From contig NZ_AP018448.1 of NCBI RefSeq assembly GCF_030294945.1, positions 186,001 through 250,000 of the forward strand: a DNA stretch of 64,000 bases, written 5' to 3'. This stretch comes from Streptomyces graminofaciens. GTDB lineage: Bacteria; Actinomycetota; Actinomycetes; Streptomycetales; Streptomycetaceae. Within the stretch, counting starts at the first letter, position 1; the number at the start of each line of letters is the position of its first letter. Shown in pieces: positions 46,718-56,950 of the stretch. A program made the translations under genes and the position numbers. The notes beneath the pieces are model-generated. The model had not been told where the DNA came from, made no database searches, and saw only the letters and a list, made by a program, of their open reading frames with translations.

Positions 46718-47768
46718 GGTAGGCGCCGGCGGCGAGGAAGTCCCGCGCACTGTCTCGCCAGTCCTCGCGCAGCTGCGTCAGTGAGCGGGGCCGCGGTTTC
46801 GCGGGGCGGATCTTGCGGGCGGCGATCCGGTTCAGCTTCGCCCGGGTCCGCTCGGAGACCGCGGGCCCAAACTTCAGGTTGCCGTCATCGTCGGTGGCGG
46901 TGACGTACTCGTGCTCCAGGTCGGTGAGGCAGGCGGCGATCTGCGCGCTGCGGCTGGAAGTCCAGCGGATCAGCTCGTGCGGAACGCCGGCGACTTCCAT
47001 GACCGGACGGCGGCCTCGCGTGACGGTGCGCGGCTCGGAGGCCAGCCCCAGCGCCTCGCACGCCTCCATCATCACGACCTCGTTGTAGAGCGCGGACGCG
47101 GCGACGACCGACTCCAGCAGGGCCGTGGAGTGCACCGCACCCCAGATACCGTCCTTCGGGCGCAGGCCCTTGAGGGACAGAAGGAGGTGATCGTGGAGCA
47201 GCGGCATACCGGAGCGCGCCTCGCAGTGGCGGAAGCGGGCGGCGACCAGGCCGTGCGCGGGGCGGGTGCGGTGGATGCCCTGCGCGCCGTAGCGGATGAC
47301 GGCGACGTCGTCCTCGATCCACGCAAGCACGATGGCGATGGCCCGTTCGTGCGCGGCCTCGATCGCCTTCCGTGTCTCCTCATCCCCGAGAGCCCACATC
47401 AGTTGCAGGGTCGGCTGCGGGCGGAAGACGAGATGGGCTCCGGTGACCTTCACCTTGCTTCCGAGCGCCCCAGCCCGGCGCGCGGCTGCGGGCTTCTTCC
47501 CCGCCGCCAACTGCTCGGCTACGAGCCGGTCGGCGTCCGGGTGCCGGCCTTCGCCGAAGAGGGAGCGCATCTGCGCCTCGGTCACCTCCTGACCGAGCGC
47601 CAGACCGAGGGAGGGCAGGCCCCGCCCCATCCATCTGCCGACCGGAACTCCGGCGTCCTGTGCGCCTTCCGAAGTGGCTTGCGGGCCGGTCTGCGGCCGT
47701 CGCCGACGAGGACCTGGCGCAGGAAGTAGCGGTACATCTGCCCGGCGGCGATCAGCGCGATATCCATC
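46718..47768 (-). pseudogene. MobF/TrwC-type conjugative relaxase, N-terminal domain only, frameshifted
   Basis: From an ATG at 47768 the frame gives MDIALIAAGQMYRYFLRQVL and then shifts near 47660 to VPVGRWMGRGLPSLGLALGQ, a TrwC relaxase pattern, with HEVTEAQMRSLFGEG-like sequence. The metal-binding histidines are in ARFRHCEARSGMPLLHDHLL. The fragment goes on through LKDGIWGAVHSTALLESVVA-like sequence to LIDS at 46718, where homology ends; the helicase half is gone. Relaxases nick plasmid DNA to start transfer, so this marks a former conjugative element. Confidence 0.65.
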
Positions 47769-48187
47769 ATGCAGGCCACGCCACACGGCTCTGACCTGCG
47801 CGAAAAGCCCGATCAGCGTTGCGTCCCGCCAGGCGGGAGCAGCGGCCGAACTTTCTTCCCGGGCGCCCGTCAGGCGGGAAGCCGTCCCGGCCGGCCAGCA
47901 AGTGTCAACGCTCTCCGGTCCAGCCCCACACCCCACCACAGACACCCACCAACTCCACCCCGACGACCACCCATCAGCAGCCACCGAAGAGCACCCGTCA
48001 CCACCAGCCCCGATCCGACCAACCCTCAGCCCTCGGCAACCGCCGGGGACTTCGTCGTGCTGCCCGGAAGACACCATGCCCTCCTTCGAGCCCCTCCCCC
48101 ACCCAGCAACGGCGCGCAAGCCCCAGACTGGAGCGCGGCGCTGTTGCGTGTCCCCGACCGGGTGCACGGCGCCTGCCCATGCGCGTC
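47769..48187. other. 419-bp region upstream of the relaxase remnant
   Basis: No gene is supported. A perfect short palindrome (TCCCGCC-A-GGCGGGA at 47824-47838) lies 56 bp upstream of the relaxase start, where an origin of transfer would be expected; this link is speculative. Confidence 0.35.
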
Positions 48188-50701
48188 TCACCTCTGCGCT
48201 TCGTCGTCCGGTCGATACACCGGAGCGGTTCTCGGCTGTGGGAGTGGGGCACCGGTGGCCGGCGCCCCACCACCCGCGGTACAAGAGACAAGGCGCTCTT
48301 GGAGTTTCAGGTGCCGGAACTGGTAGACGGCGCCTGCCTGTCGGAGCACCCCGCGGCTATGGGCGTCGTCGAGGAAGGTCATGAGCCGCCAGGGCAGTTG
48401 GCCGGTTGCCGCGCACCACAGGCGGGCGGTGAGCCACCGCCCCCAGGCGCTGAGCGCGAGGGCGGCTGGACCAAGAGTGAGCCAGAGCAGACCGCAGGGG
48501 ATCTGGAGGTTGAACTCGATGTGCCAGGGGGGCGCGAGCAGCAGCAGTGCGGACCCGACGGCCAGCAGTGCGGCGCGAGCCAGCGCGGCGGAGCGGTCCT
48601 GGCCTAGGCTCCGGTGCGGAGTGGACACCGCGTCGGGGTCCACTACGGCGCCCAGCGTATGAAACGTGGAGCCGATTAGCACGAGGATTCCGCCGAGGAC
48701 TCCTCCCACGGCCATCCCCTTCCAGCAGTAGTCCGCGTAGACCGCTGTGGAATGCCCGACTTCATTGCTGACTGCGACGAGAAGCGTCACGAGCACCCCT
48801 CCGCTTGGCACTCCCACCAGCACACCGTTCAGTGTCGCCCTGCTGATGCCGGGCCTCCTCATCGCCCAGCCTTCACGGCGGAACAGCACGGCAGGCAGCG
48901 GTGTCCGGCGGATGCCGAGATATCCGAACACGTACGCGGTCAGCAGCCCGAGGACACAGGAGTAGCCGGCTTGTGCCCCCCAGTACTGCCAGCAGTCGCG
49001 CAGGTGATCGCGATGGGTGCTGCCCGTGCAAGGTGCCCGGTCGATCAGCTGGTTCGTCGCGATGTCGGCAGCGATGATGGCGAGCAGGATCGCGGCCCGG
49101 CGCGGCCGCAGAAAGCGCTGAAGCTCGGCATCGGAACTCAGACTTCGTCGCAGCGTGAGTAGCAGGCTGCCCAGGCTGAAACTTACGATCCAGGGAAGCC
49201 GTGCCACGAGGAAGTTCACCGGGTCGTTTGTGCCCCCGAATCCACTGCTGGGTTCGCTTCCCCAGTAGCTGCGGTAAACGTTACCGTCGAGCCCGGCATA
49301 CAGCGCGTAGAGCACGGGCCAGGCCAAGAGCACCGCCAGGGTCCCGGGGGCGAACACCCGGACGGCCCTTGGAATGGCCCTCTCCAGCCGCCACCAGGCG
49401 ATCAGTCCGTCGCCCTCGTCCACGGCGCGCCAGGCCAGGAAGCGAAGCCATCGCTGTGCTTGATCAGGGGTCCAACGCGAGCCGGACGTACGAGAGTAGA
49501 CGGCCGGGAGATAAGCGTCGAGCAGATGCTTCTCCATCCGCTCGGGCGTACCGAGACGTGCGTCGAGCAACCGCTCCGGATTCCGTGCCGGGTCGGAGCG
49601 GTGGCCCTCGCACACAGCGCGCGCCATGGCCACCATCAGCGGGTAGCGCAGGACGGTACGCAGCGCGGACTCAGGCGTCCCCTCCGGCGCATCGCGCAAC
49701 CGGAGGATCACCGGTGCCCAGGCGGTGTCCAACGTGCCGGTGGCATCGGTGTGTTCCATCACCGGTGGGCTCGCCGCAGCGAGATATCGGCATGCCTCTG
49801 CGAGGCCTAGCGGCAGCAGTTGCAGAACTGACGCGGCGGTCAACACGTCTGTGGAGCGCACGGTGGCGGCATACTCGTCGACACGGCTGGTAAGCAGCAG
49901 TGGCGTGTTCTCATCCAGCTCGGCGTTGATGCGTCGCATGGCAAGAGGGCGGGCGGCCTGGGGCAGTTCGTCGAAGCCGTCCAGGACCGGCAGAATCAGT
50001 CTGCGGGCGAGGAGTTCCCGAGCCATGAGGCCACTCGGTCCCGTCATGCCGAGCGCCTCGTAGTCGGCCGCGAGCCGCTCGGCCAGCCACTCCGCCAGGG
50101 ATTCACGCTCGGGGTTCCACGTGGCGAGGGGAAAGATCACTGGGAGTGGAGTGCCGGTGGTGTGCTGCTCCAGCAATGCGAGCGTGAAGCGCAGGGCGAG
50201 GATGCTTTTCCCGGAGCCAGCGGGCCCGAGGACCACCACGCGTCGGCTTGGGGCGGCGCGAAAGGCTTCGACCAGTTCGTCGAGGCCACCCCGTTCCTCC
50301 GGCGAGCCGAGTGCTCCTTCGTCGGGCGCATTGCACCGGTGGTCTGCCAGCCAGGGGGCGCTACGCACCCAGTCGACCTCCATCGGCGTCGGGTCCTGCA
50401 ACTGCCAGAGTTGGGCACCAGACCTCCAGCGGCTGCCCACGGACACGGCAAGGGCCCTCTCTACGCAAGGCAGTTGGCTGTCGACGGTCTCCGGCGCGGC
50501 GCCGAGCATCTTCGTGAGCAGCGGGGTGATGAGGGCCCCGAGGACGGCGATGCACAGCGGCAAGACGAGTCCCAGTGTGTCCTTCAGGCTGCTGTCCTCA
50601 TCGGAGCTGCTGATCAGCAACCCACCTATCACGACGGCAACCATGGCCACCACACCGATGAGGAACAGCTGCTTGATCAGCCCGTGTGACAGTTGCCGCA
50701 C
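48188..50701 (-). CDS. Membrane NACHT-family NTPase (STAND)
   Basis: 837 residues from a GTG at 50701 with GGGGAG upstream. Two N-terminal hydrophobic segments (residues about 11-30 and 44-65) precede the NACHT domain: Walker A GPAGSGKS at 159-166, Walker B LILPVLDGFDEL at 235-246, sensor LLLTSRVDEYAATV and a winged-helix-like TPDQAQRWLRFLAWRAVDEG. The C-terminal half has about seven more hydrophobic segments (e.g. LGLLTAYVFGYLGI, MAVGGVLGGILVLIGSTFHT) and ends in a cytoplasmic helix FRHLKLQERLV. The family acts as signal-switched NTPases; several bacterial NACHT proteins defend against phages, but others regulate development in Streptomyces. The gene stands alone amid element remnants. Confidence 0.85.
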   Translation of the reverse strand: MRQLSHGLIKQLFLIGVVAMVAVVIGGLLISSSDEDSSLKDTLGLVLPLCIAVLGALITPLLTKMLGAAPETVDSQLPCVERALAVSVGSRWRSGAQLWQLQDPTPMEVDWVRSAPWLADHRCNAPDEGALGSPEERGGLDELVEAFRAAPSRRVVVLGPAGSGKSILALRFTLALLEQHTTGTPLPVIFPLATWNPERESLAEWLAERLAADYEALGMTGPSGLMARELLARRLILPVLDGFDELPQAARPLAMRRINAELDENTPLLLTSRVDEYAATVRSTDVLTAASVLQLLPLGLAEACRYLAAASPPVMEHTDATGTLDTAWAPVILRLRDAPEGTPESALRTVLRYPLMVAMARAVCEGHRSDPARNPERLLDARLGTPERMEKHLLDAYLPAVYSRTSGSRWTPDQAQRWLRFLAWRAVDEGDGLIAWWRLERAIPRAVRVFAPGTLAVLLAWPVLYALYAGLDGNVYRSYWGSEPSSGFGGTNDPVNFLVARLPWIVSFSLGSLLLTLRRSLSSDAELQRFLRPRRAAILLAIIAADIATNQLIDRAPCTGSTHRDHLRDCWQYWGAQAGYSCVLGLLTAYVFGYLGIRRTPLPAVLFRREGWAMRRPGISRATLNGVLVGVPSGGVLVTLLVAVSNEVGHSTAVYADYCWKGMAVGGVLGGILVLIGSTFHTLGAVVDPDAVSTPHRSLGQDRSAALARAALLAVGSALLLLAPPWHIEFNLQIPCGLLWLTLGPAALALSAWGRWLTARLWCAATGQLPWRLMTFLDDAHSRGVLRQAGAVYQFRHLKLQERLVSCTAGGGAPATGAPLPQPRTAPVYRPDDEAQR

Positions 50702-50850
50702 CGCACTCCCCGCCTCGTCTCCGGGCGGACCGGTTCGGACCACCCCACAGGAGAAAAGCTTGGTGCTCGTATTTCGTTTCGTCCCTGGGGTGGCGCGTCG
50801 AAGCACGCCAGGCGCGCCCCAGCGCACGGTCCGGCAGTACAGCCGATCCT

Positions 50851-51140
50851 GTGACCGACCAGGACGGGTCGCGGCGGGAGATCTGGCGGGGCCACCATGC
50901 CACCGGCGCCAACCGTGCCGATGCCCGGCTGGACATCTTCGGGGTCTCGGCGCAGCAGCTCCTGACCGGGGTGCCGCAGTCCCAGCCGCGGCTGCCCGGG
51001 GAGGAGGAGAACCGGCGGATGGCCGTGCGGGGGCTGGGTGAGATCCTGCGCCGGGTCAGCCGGCTCAACGCCGAGTACGCCGATCCCGAGCGGGACCCGG
51101 GCCACGGCCCGTCCAGAACCCGGCCGGGACACCCGCTTCG
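50851..51140 (+). pseudogene. Coding-like remnant of unknown origin
   Basis: About 95 codons read coherently (NRADARLDIFGVSAQQLLTG, NRRMAVRGLGEILRRVSRLN), then lose frame near 51115. No start codon with a ribosome site is visible, and I do not recognise the family. Confidence 0.35.
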
Positions 51141-51341
51141 TCTTGGGCAGCGCGCAGAGGCTTGCCCGCAGAGCGGTGGCCGTCGCCGACCATCAACGCT
51201 GCGGAAAAAGTACCGCCACCCGCCCGGGCCCATCTCCGCCTGCCGTTGCGTCCGACGACGGCGAGCCCCCGGCTGACTGGCCTCTCGGCCTTTGATCCGG
51301 CGCCCGCTCTGATTGGCTTCACGGATGAGTAGTGGCCCCGC

Positions 51342-51644
51342 TTGCGGGCCTACATCCGATCCCGACAGCACATGCCCTACGCCAGTAGCAGAAGCTCACA
51401 GTGGCTCTTCCCTGGCCGCCAGCCCGGACAGCCCATGAACCCAGTCAGCCTCCAAGTCCACCTCCGAAAGATCGGCGTCCCGCCGCAACGAGGCAGGACC
51501 TTTGCGATCCGCCAGCTCGTCCTCCAAGCCCCGGCACCCATCATCGCGAAGGCACTCGGCTACCACGACGAGACCGCCACCCGTCTGGTCACCGAAGCCG
51601 GAGGAACCTGGAGCCGATATGCACCCGGCGACCACACACGCTGA
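51342..51644 (+). pseudogene. Tyrosine recombinase, C-terminal fragment
   Basis: The sequence FPGRQPGQPMNPVSLQVHLR, RTFAIRQLVLQAPAPIIAKA and LGYHDETATRLVTEAGGTWS is the C-terminal catalytic end of the actinobacterial integrases that occur in tandem arrays; the YH motif and the following tail fit. The N-terminal 200-300 residues are absent. An ATG at 51342 exists, but the fragment is unlikely to be functional. Confidence 0.65.
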
Positions 51645-51724
51645 CAGGAGCGACATGGCTGCTCTGATGGGCCAAGCTCCCGCGACCAGCCCGATGTCAG
51701 TAACAGGTGGCAGGCTCTGCCTCC

Positions 51725-52256
51725 ATGAACAAGCAGCAGTTCTGGCAGCTCATCGAGGCAGCCCGCAATCAGGCGTCCAAACGATGGCGAAGCGGTCGCT
51801 CGCGAGGCGGCCTCGCTGCTGGCCTCCCGGCTGGTCGAGGAGATCCTCGCAGCTGAGCAGGTGCTGCGGGACCTGATGGTTGTCTCCTACACCAATCCTC
51901 TGTGGGCCGCTGCTTACATGGCCAACGGCGGGTGCTCTGACGACGGCTTCGACTACTTCCGCGGCTGGCTGATCGCTCAGGGCCGTGAAGTCTTCGAGCG
52001 CGTAGTCGCTGATCCCGATGCCCTGGCGGACCTGCCCATCGTTCAAGCCTCCGCAGCCGACGGCGTCGACCTGGAAGGCGAGGACATGCTGGGCATCGCC
52101 TGGAACGCACACATCTCGGCGACCGGTGATCAACTCCCCGCGAGCCCACCCACCATCCGCTACCGGGAGCTGGACCCCACCTGGAACTTCGATTTCGATG
52201 ACCACGACGAAATGACTCGCCGACTGCCCCGCTTGGCAGCGCTCTATCTGGAGTAA
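51725..52256 (+). pseudogene. DUF4240 family protein with a one-base frameshift
   Basis: The ATG at 51725 starts MNKQQFWQLIEAARNQAS, a typical DUF4240 N-terminus. After a run of three A at about 51779-51781 the frame is lost; dropping one A restores NDGEAVAREAASLLASRLVE and the rest of the domain: VVSYTNPLWAAAYMANGGCS, DDGFDYFRGWLIAQGREVFE and a stop at 52256. DUF4240 proteins are small and of unknown function, frequently encoded near toxins. The single-base change may be a mutation or a read error. Confidence 0.7.
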
Positions 52257-52469
52257 GCGGAAGCTCGCAGTCACAAGACGAGGTCAAACAGCGAGAGCGA
52301 GACTCCCGGACATCACTGTCCGTCACCTCCTCAGGCCGTGAACACGCCTCGGCTGACGAATACGCGACACCTCAACATGCGCGCTTACCAGTCTCAACCC
52401 CCCGAACTGGCCGGAGGCCACGCGGACCGCACCTGGGACAAGCGCGTCCGCGAACTGGTACGGCCCGAC

Positions 52470-52766
52470 GTGCTCTGTGGGAGAACGCCTGGGAGGAATT
52501 CACCCCGTTCCTGCGGTTCGACACCGAGATCCGCCGCATCGTCTGCACGACGAACGCGATCGAGTCGGTGAACGCGCGGATCCGCCGGGCGGTCAAGGCT
52601 CGCGGGCACTTCCCCAACGAGCAAGCCGCGTTGAAGTGCGTATACATGGCGATCATGTCCCTCGATCCCCAAGGGCCAGGCCCGCTGGACCATGCGCTGG
52701 AAGACCGCGTGGAACGCCTTCGACATCACCTTTCGACGGCCGACTCTCAGCAGCCCGCCAGTAACC
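52470..52766 (+). pseudogene. IS256-family (Mutator) transposase, C-terminal fragment
   Basis: The stretch LWENAWEEFTPFLRFDTEIR, RIVCTTNAIESVNARIRRAV (with the catalytic glutamate region) and HFPNEQAALKCVYMAIMSLD is the C-terminal third of an IS256-type transposase. A frameshift follows near 52670, and the end ITFDGRLSAARQ is found in a different frame. The first two-thirds are missing. Confidence 0.75.
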
Positions 52767-52797
52767 CAACCACCCTGGTACACCGCTTGACAGACCC

Positions 52798-52995
52798 TCT
52801 TCCGTGAGCTCGGTGACCGCCACAGCGAAGCCACGGCGCTGAACAACCTCGGCCTCGCCCTGCGGGAGGTGCGGCGCGACACCCACACCCAGGACCTGGC
52901 CATCTGCCGTGAGGTCGGCGACCGCCACGCCGCAGGCCAGGCGCGGACGGCCTGGGCGATTGCGCACAACGAACGCTGGCTGACGCGGAGCTGAG
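52798..52995 (+). pseudogene. TPR-type repeat fragment
   Basis: The sequence FRELGDRHSEATALNNLGLA, LREVRRD and ICREVGDRHAAGQARTAWAI is the GDRxxEAxALxNLGxA tetratricopeptide repeat found at the C-terminus of Streptomyces NB-ARC/SARP regulators. Only about two repeats remain, with a stop at 52995. Confidence 0.6.
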
Positions 52996-53250
52996 CGACC
53001 GTCGCCCCGCTGACGTTGCCCTTTGTCCCGCCTCGCTGGAGCTGAGGCACGGCGGCCGTCTGACCTGGTGTGTCTCAGGTTGAGTGAGATGCCGAGTGTC
53101 CGTCTGCCTCGCCCAACTGACCTCTGACTTGCGCCTCGTAGAGCATCTGCGTCCGGATCCAGGCTTGCTGGAGAGACTGAGCCGCACGGCCGTCGGTACC
53201 TGTAAAAGCCTTCGCCCGTGCCGCCGCCCGGATGATGAGGTGGCACGGTG

Positions 53251-54210
53251 ATGAACCACGATGAGACCGCGACCATCCGACCGTTGACGCTGGCTTGGGT
53301 GGTTCGGCACCTGGAAGCTGGCGAACGGATCGTCAAAGCCGAGGCGCTGCACGGCGGCATCACCGCCGAGATGCGGAGGCTGATCATCGGCGCACGGGAC
53401 GGAGGCACCCGTGACCTGGTGCTGCGGAGCTACGTCGACCCGTTTTACATGGAGAACGCCGAGGACGGGCTGATTGGGGAGGCCGGCGCTCTGACCTTGC
53501 TCGCGGGGACCGGCGTGCCGGCTCCTTCACTGGTCGCGGTTGATCCGACCGCCGCGCAGTGCGCGTATCCGTCGCTCCTGATGACCCATCTGGCGGGCTG
53601 GACGGTCCTGGACGATATGGGAGTGGAGGCGCGCGTGCGCCTGCTGGCCCGTCAACTTGTTGCGATCCACGCGGTGTACCCCGCTGAGCGGCCCCGGGAA
53701 TATACGACGTTGACGACCGCCGACACCGTCGTGGTTCCCAAGGGCGCCGACGCGGCCGTATGGGCCGCGGCGATCGAAGTGATCCGCAGACCCGCGCCAT
53801 CCTATGAAGGGCGCTTCCTGCACCGGGACTTCCAACCCGGCAACGTGCTGTTCGACGTGTCGCCTTCGAACCCGGAAGGCGCTCGGATCACCGGCGTCAT
53901 CGACTGGGCAGCAGCCTCCTGGGGCCCGGCCGATCTCGATGTGGCGCACTGCTCCGTCAATCTCGCGCTGCTGCACGGCCCGGCTTGGGGGCTGCGGTTC
54001 GCCGAGGCGTGCGAGGAGGCCGGCGGTGTGCTGGCTGCGAGCGAGAGCGAGCGGCTGTACTGGCGGGTGCGGGACGCGCTGGCCGCCTCGGAGGAAGTGC
54101 AGTCGGTGTCGCAGCCGTGGCGGGAGGCCGGGAGAACAGAGCTGACGACGCGAGCTGTGGAGGATCGGCTGGATGCCTATGTCACCGCCCTGATGGACGC
54201 TCCGGGCTGA
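53251..54210 (+). CDS. Phosphotransferase of the aminoglycoside-phosphotransferase fold
   Basis: 319 residues. The kinase-like fold is complete: N-lobe AEALHGGITAEMRRLIIGAR and RDLVLRSYVDPFYMENAEDG, hinge CAYPSLLMTHLAGWTVLDD, catalytic loop RFLHRDFQPGNVLFDV (HxDxxxxN) and the metal aspartate in VIDWAAASWGPADLDVAHC. The tail is helical. These enzymes phosphorylate aminoglycosides, homoserine, choline or other small alcohols; the substrate here is unknown. The ATG at 53251 is preceded by a GTG at 53248. It is an intact gene in a decayed neighbourhood. Confidence 0.82.
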   Translation: MNHDETATIRPLTLAWVVRHLEAGERIVKAEALHGGITAEMRRLIIGARDGGTRDLVLRSYVDPFYMENAEDGLIGEAGALTLLAGTGVPAPSLVAVDPTAAQCAYPSLLMTHLAGWTVLDDMGVEARVRLLARQLVAIHAVYPAERPREYTTLTTADTVVVPKGADAAVWAAAIEVIRRPAPSYEGRFLHRDFQPGNVLFDVSPSNPEGARITGVIDWAAASWGPADLDVAHCSVNLALLHGPAWGLRFAEACEEAGGVLAASESERLYWRVRDALAASEEVQSVSQPWREAGRTELTTRAVEDRLDAYVTALMDAPG

Positions 54211-54317
54211 CACGCGAGACACAGGGGCAGTTGCCCGAGATTGAGCGAGACGTACAGCCCGATGCCTCACATCGACCGAGACTGTTTCGGCTTCAGCGAG
54301 ACAGGACATCCGCCGCG

Positions 54318-54344
54318 CAGATTGATCGGGACTCGATCAATCTG
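54318..54344. repeat. Perfect inverted repeat downstream of the phosphotransferase
   Basis: CAGATTGATCG (54318-54328) and CGATCAATCTG (54334-54344) flank five bases. The region before it repeats the motif GCGAGAC three times (54216-54300) with variants. It could be a terminator, or decayed recombination sites. Confidence 0.6.
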
Positions 54345-54392
54345 CCGAGCAGATCCAGCGGGAAACCCTCACAAGCACCGGGAACGGACAAC

Positions 54393-54430
54393 GGGGCTCC
54401 TGGCCCTCCGCTCCCGAAGCTACGGCGAAG
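54393..54430 (+). repeat. Probable 38-bp terminal repeat of a Tn3-family transposon
   Basis: The segment begins GGGG and ends CTACGGCGAAG after exactly 38 bp, the length and general end structure of Tn3-family terminal repeats, and lies 93 bp before the Tn3 transposase start. The other end was not found. Confidence 0.45.
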
Positions 54431-54523
54431 TGACAAGTAGCTCTCTGTAGCGGACCAAGGGTGCGCTTGTCAGTGGTTCGCCGCTTCTCGTCCTTGTGGT
54501 GGTGATGCTCCGTCACCTTGGTC

Positions 54524-56950
54524 GTGTCATCGACGGCCGAGGAGGAGCGCGGAGTGCGGCAGGACTGGGAGCCGGAGGGTCTGATCGAGGTCTGGACGCT
54601 TCTCGAAGACGACATGGCGAAGCTGCGGAACAAGTCGGGGGCGAACCGGCTGGGCTTCGCGTTGTTGTTGAAGTTTTTCGAGGTGGAGGCCCGGTTCCCG
54701 GAGGGCGCCAGGGAGGTGCCGGAGGCTGCTGTCGGGTATGTCGCGCAGCAGGTGAAGGTATCGGCCGGGGAGTGGGCGGCGTACGACTGGGCGGGCCGGG
54801 CGATCAAACGGCACCGGGTGGGGATCCGGGAGGCGTACGGGTTCCGGATCTGCACCGAGGAGGAGCAGGCCCAGCTCGCGGAGTGGCTGGGCGTCGAGTC
54901 GTGTCCGGTGGAGTTGTCCCGGGACCGGTTGGCGGAGGCGGTGGTGGCCCGTTGCCGCAAGCTGTTGTTGGAGCCGCCGGCGCCGGGGCAGGTGGGCCGG
55001 TTGGTCGGCTCGGCGGTGAACACCTTCGAGGAGGGTTTCTGTCAGGCCACCGCCGGGCGGCTGTCGGCGACGACGCGGATGCTGCTGGACGAGCTGGTCG
55101 CCGAGGACGTCGGCGGTGCGGAGGGTGAGGGGAGTGTCGGGGGCGGGACGGCGTTCTTCACCGAGCTGAAGGCGGACCCGGCGGGGCTGGGGCTGGAGAG
55201 CCTGCTTAAGGAGATCACGAAGCTGGAGCGGGTGCGGAAGCTGCAGTTGCCGTCGGAGCTGTTCGCGGACATGTCGGAGAAGCAGGTGGCCGCTTGGCGG
55301 GCCCGTGACTCCAAGGAGTACCCCTCTGATCTGCGGGCGATGAAGCCGCAGATGCGCTACACGCTGCTCGCCGCGCTGTGCCATGTGCGGCAGACGGAGA
55401 TCACGGACACGCTGGTGGACCTGTTCATCCAGCTCGTGGCGAAGATCAATACGCGGGCGGCGAAGAAGATCGAGGGCGAGTTCGTCAAGGAACTCAGGCG
55501 GGTGCGCGGCAAGGAGGGCATCCTGCTGCGCCTGGCGGAGGCTGCGGTCGCGGAGCCGAACGGCACCGTGCGCCGGGTGATCTATCCGGTGGCCGGGGAG
55601 TCCACGCTCAAGGCGCTCGCGGCGAAGGCGAAGGCGAACGAGGCCCGCTACCGGGCGCGGGTGCGCATGGTGCTGCGCTCGTCGTACTCGAATCACTGGC
55701 GGCGGATGCTCAAGCCGCTGCTGAAGGCGCTGGAGCTGAAGGCAACAACACCGTCTACCGGCCGGTGATGGACGCGATCGACCTGCTCAAGCGGTACCTC
55801 GATCAGCCGATCAGGGATGGGGCGCACTTCGACGAGGCGGAGAGGATCCCTCTGGAGCGGGTGGTGCCGGAGCAGTGGCGCAAGGCCGTGGTCGACGAGC
55901 GGGGCATGGTCGAGCGCATTCCGTATGAGTTGTGCGTGCTCGTCTCGCTGAGGGACGCGCTGCGGCGGCGGGAGATATGGGTGGTGGGGGCGAGCCGGTG
56001 GCGGAACCCGGAGGACGACCTGCCGCCGGACTTCGAGGGTAACCGGGACGTGCACTACAACGCGATCAAGAAGCCGCTGGACGCGACGGCGTTCACGGAT
56101 GCGCTGGAGAAGAAGCTCCGCGACGCGCTGGCCCGTCTGGACACCGCGCTGGAGCTGGGCACGACGGGCGGGGTGGAGGTCACCACCCGGCGCGGCGAGC
56201 CGTGGATCAGGATCTCCCCGCTGGGCAGGCAGGAGGAGCCGGAGAACCTGGTCGCCTTGAAGGCGGAGATCGAGCACAGGTGGGGGACCATCGACCTGCT
56301 CGACATTCTCAAGGAGTCCGAGTTCGCCACCGGGTTCACTGGTGAGTTCGCCTCCGTCGCGACCAGGGAGGTGACCAGCACAGAGGTTCTGTGTTGCCGG
56401 CTGCTGCTGGTGCTGTTCGCGCTGGGCACGAACATGGGCATCAAGCGGGTGGTGGCCACCGGCAAGCACAGCGAGTCCGAGGCGGTGCTGCGCAGGACGC
56501 GGCACCTGTTCGTCAACCGGGCCAACCTCCGGTCCGCGCTGGTGAAGTTGGTCAACGCCACCTTCACTGTGCGGGATGAGCAGTGGTGGGGCGCGGGTAC
56601 TGCGTGCGCGTCGGACTCGAAGAAGTTCGGGTCGTGGTCGACGAACTTCATGACCGAGTGGCACCAGCGCTACCGGGGCCCCGGCGTGATGATTTATTGG
56701 TATGGAACGCAAGTCGGTCTGTGTCTACAGCCAGCTGAAGTCCTGTTCGGCCTCCGAGGTCGCGGCCATGATCGAGGGTGTACTGCGGCACTGCAGCGAC
56801 ATGGAGATCGACCGCCATTACACCGACACCCACGGTGCCTCGATCGTCGGGTTCGCCTTCGCCCACATGCTCGGCTTCAGCCTGTTGCCGAGGCTGAAGA
56901 ACGTCGGCTCCGCCCGGCTGTACCGGCCGGCGACCGGGGAGGACCACCTG
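54524..56950 (+). pseudogene. tnpA: Tn3-family transposase, frameshifted twice and truncated
   Basis: Starting at a GTG at 54524, frame one holds the N-terminal DUF4158 region (WTLLEDDMAKLRNKSGANRL, GFALLLKFFEVEARFPEGAR) up to about 55740. The second frame continues NNTVYRPVMDAIDLLKRYLD, through the catalytic core LEVLCCRLLLVLFALGTNMG-like sequence (actual TEVLCCRLLLVLFALGTNMG) and FGSWSTNFMTEWHQRYRGPG. Near 56700 a third frame starts with [20 protein letters not shown] and [20 protein letters not shown], which includes a catalytic aspartate. Homology stops at [11 protein letters not shown], so the last about 250 residues with the catalytic glutamate are missing. Full Tn3 transposases have about 950-1000 residues. 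Confidence 0.8.
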
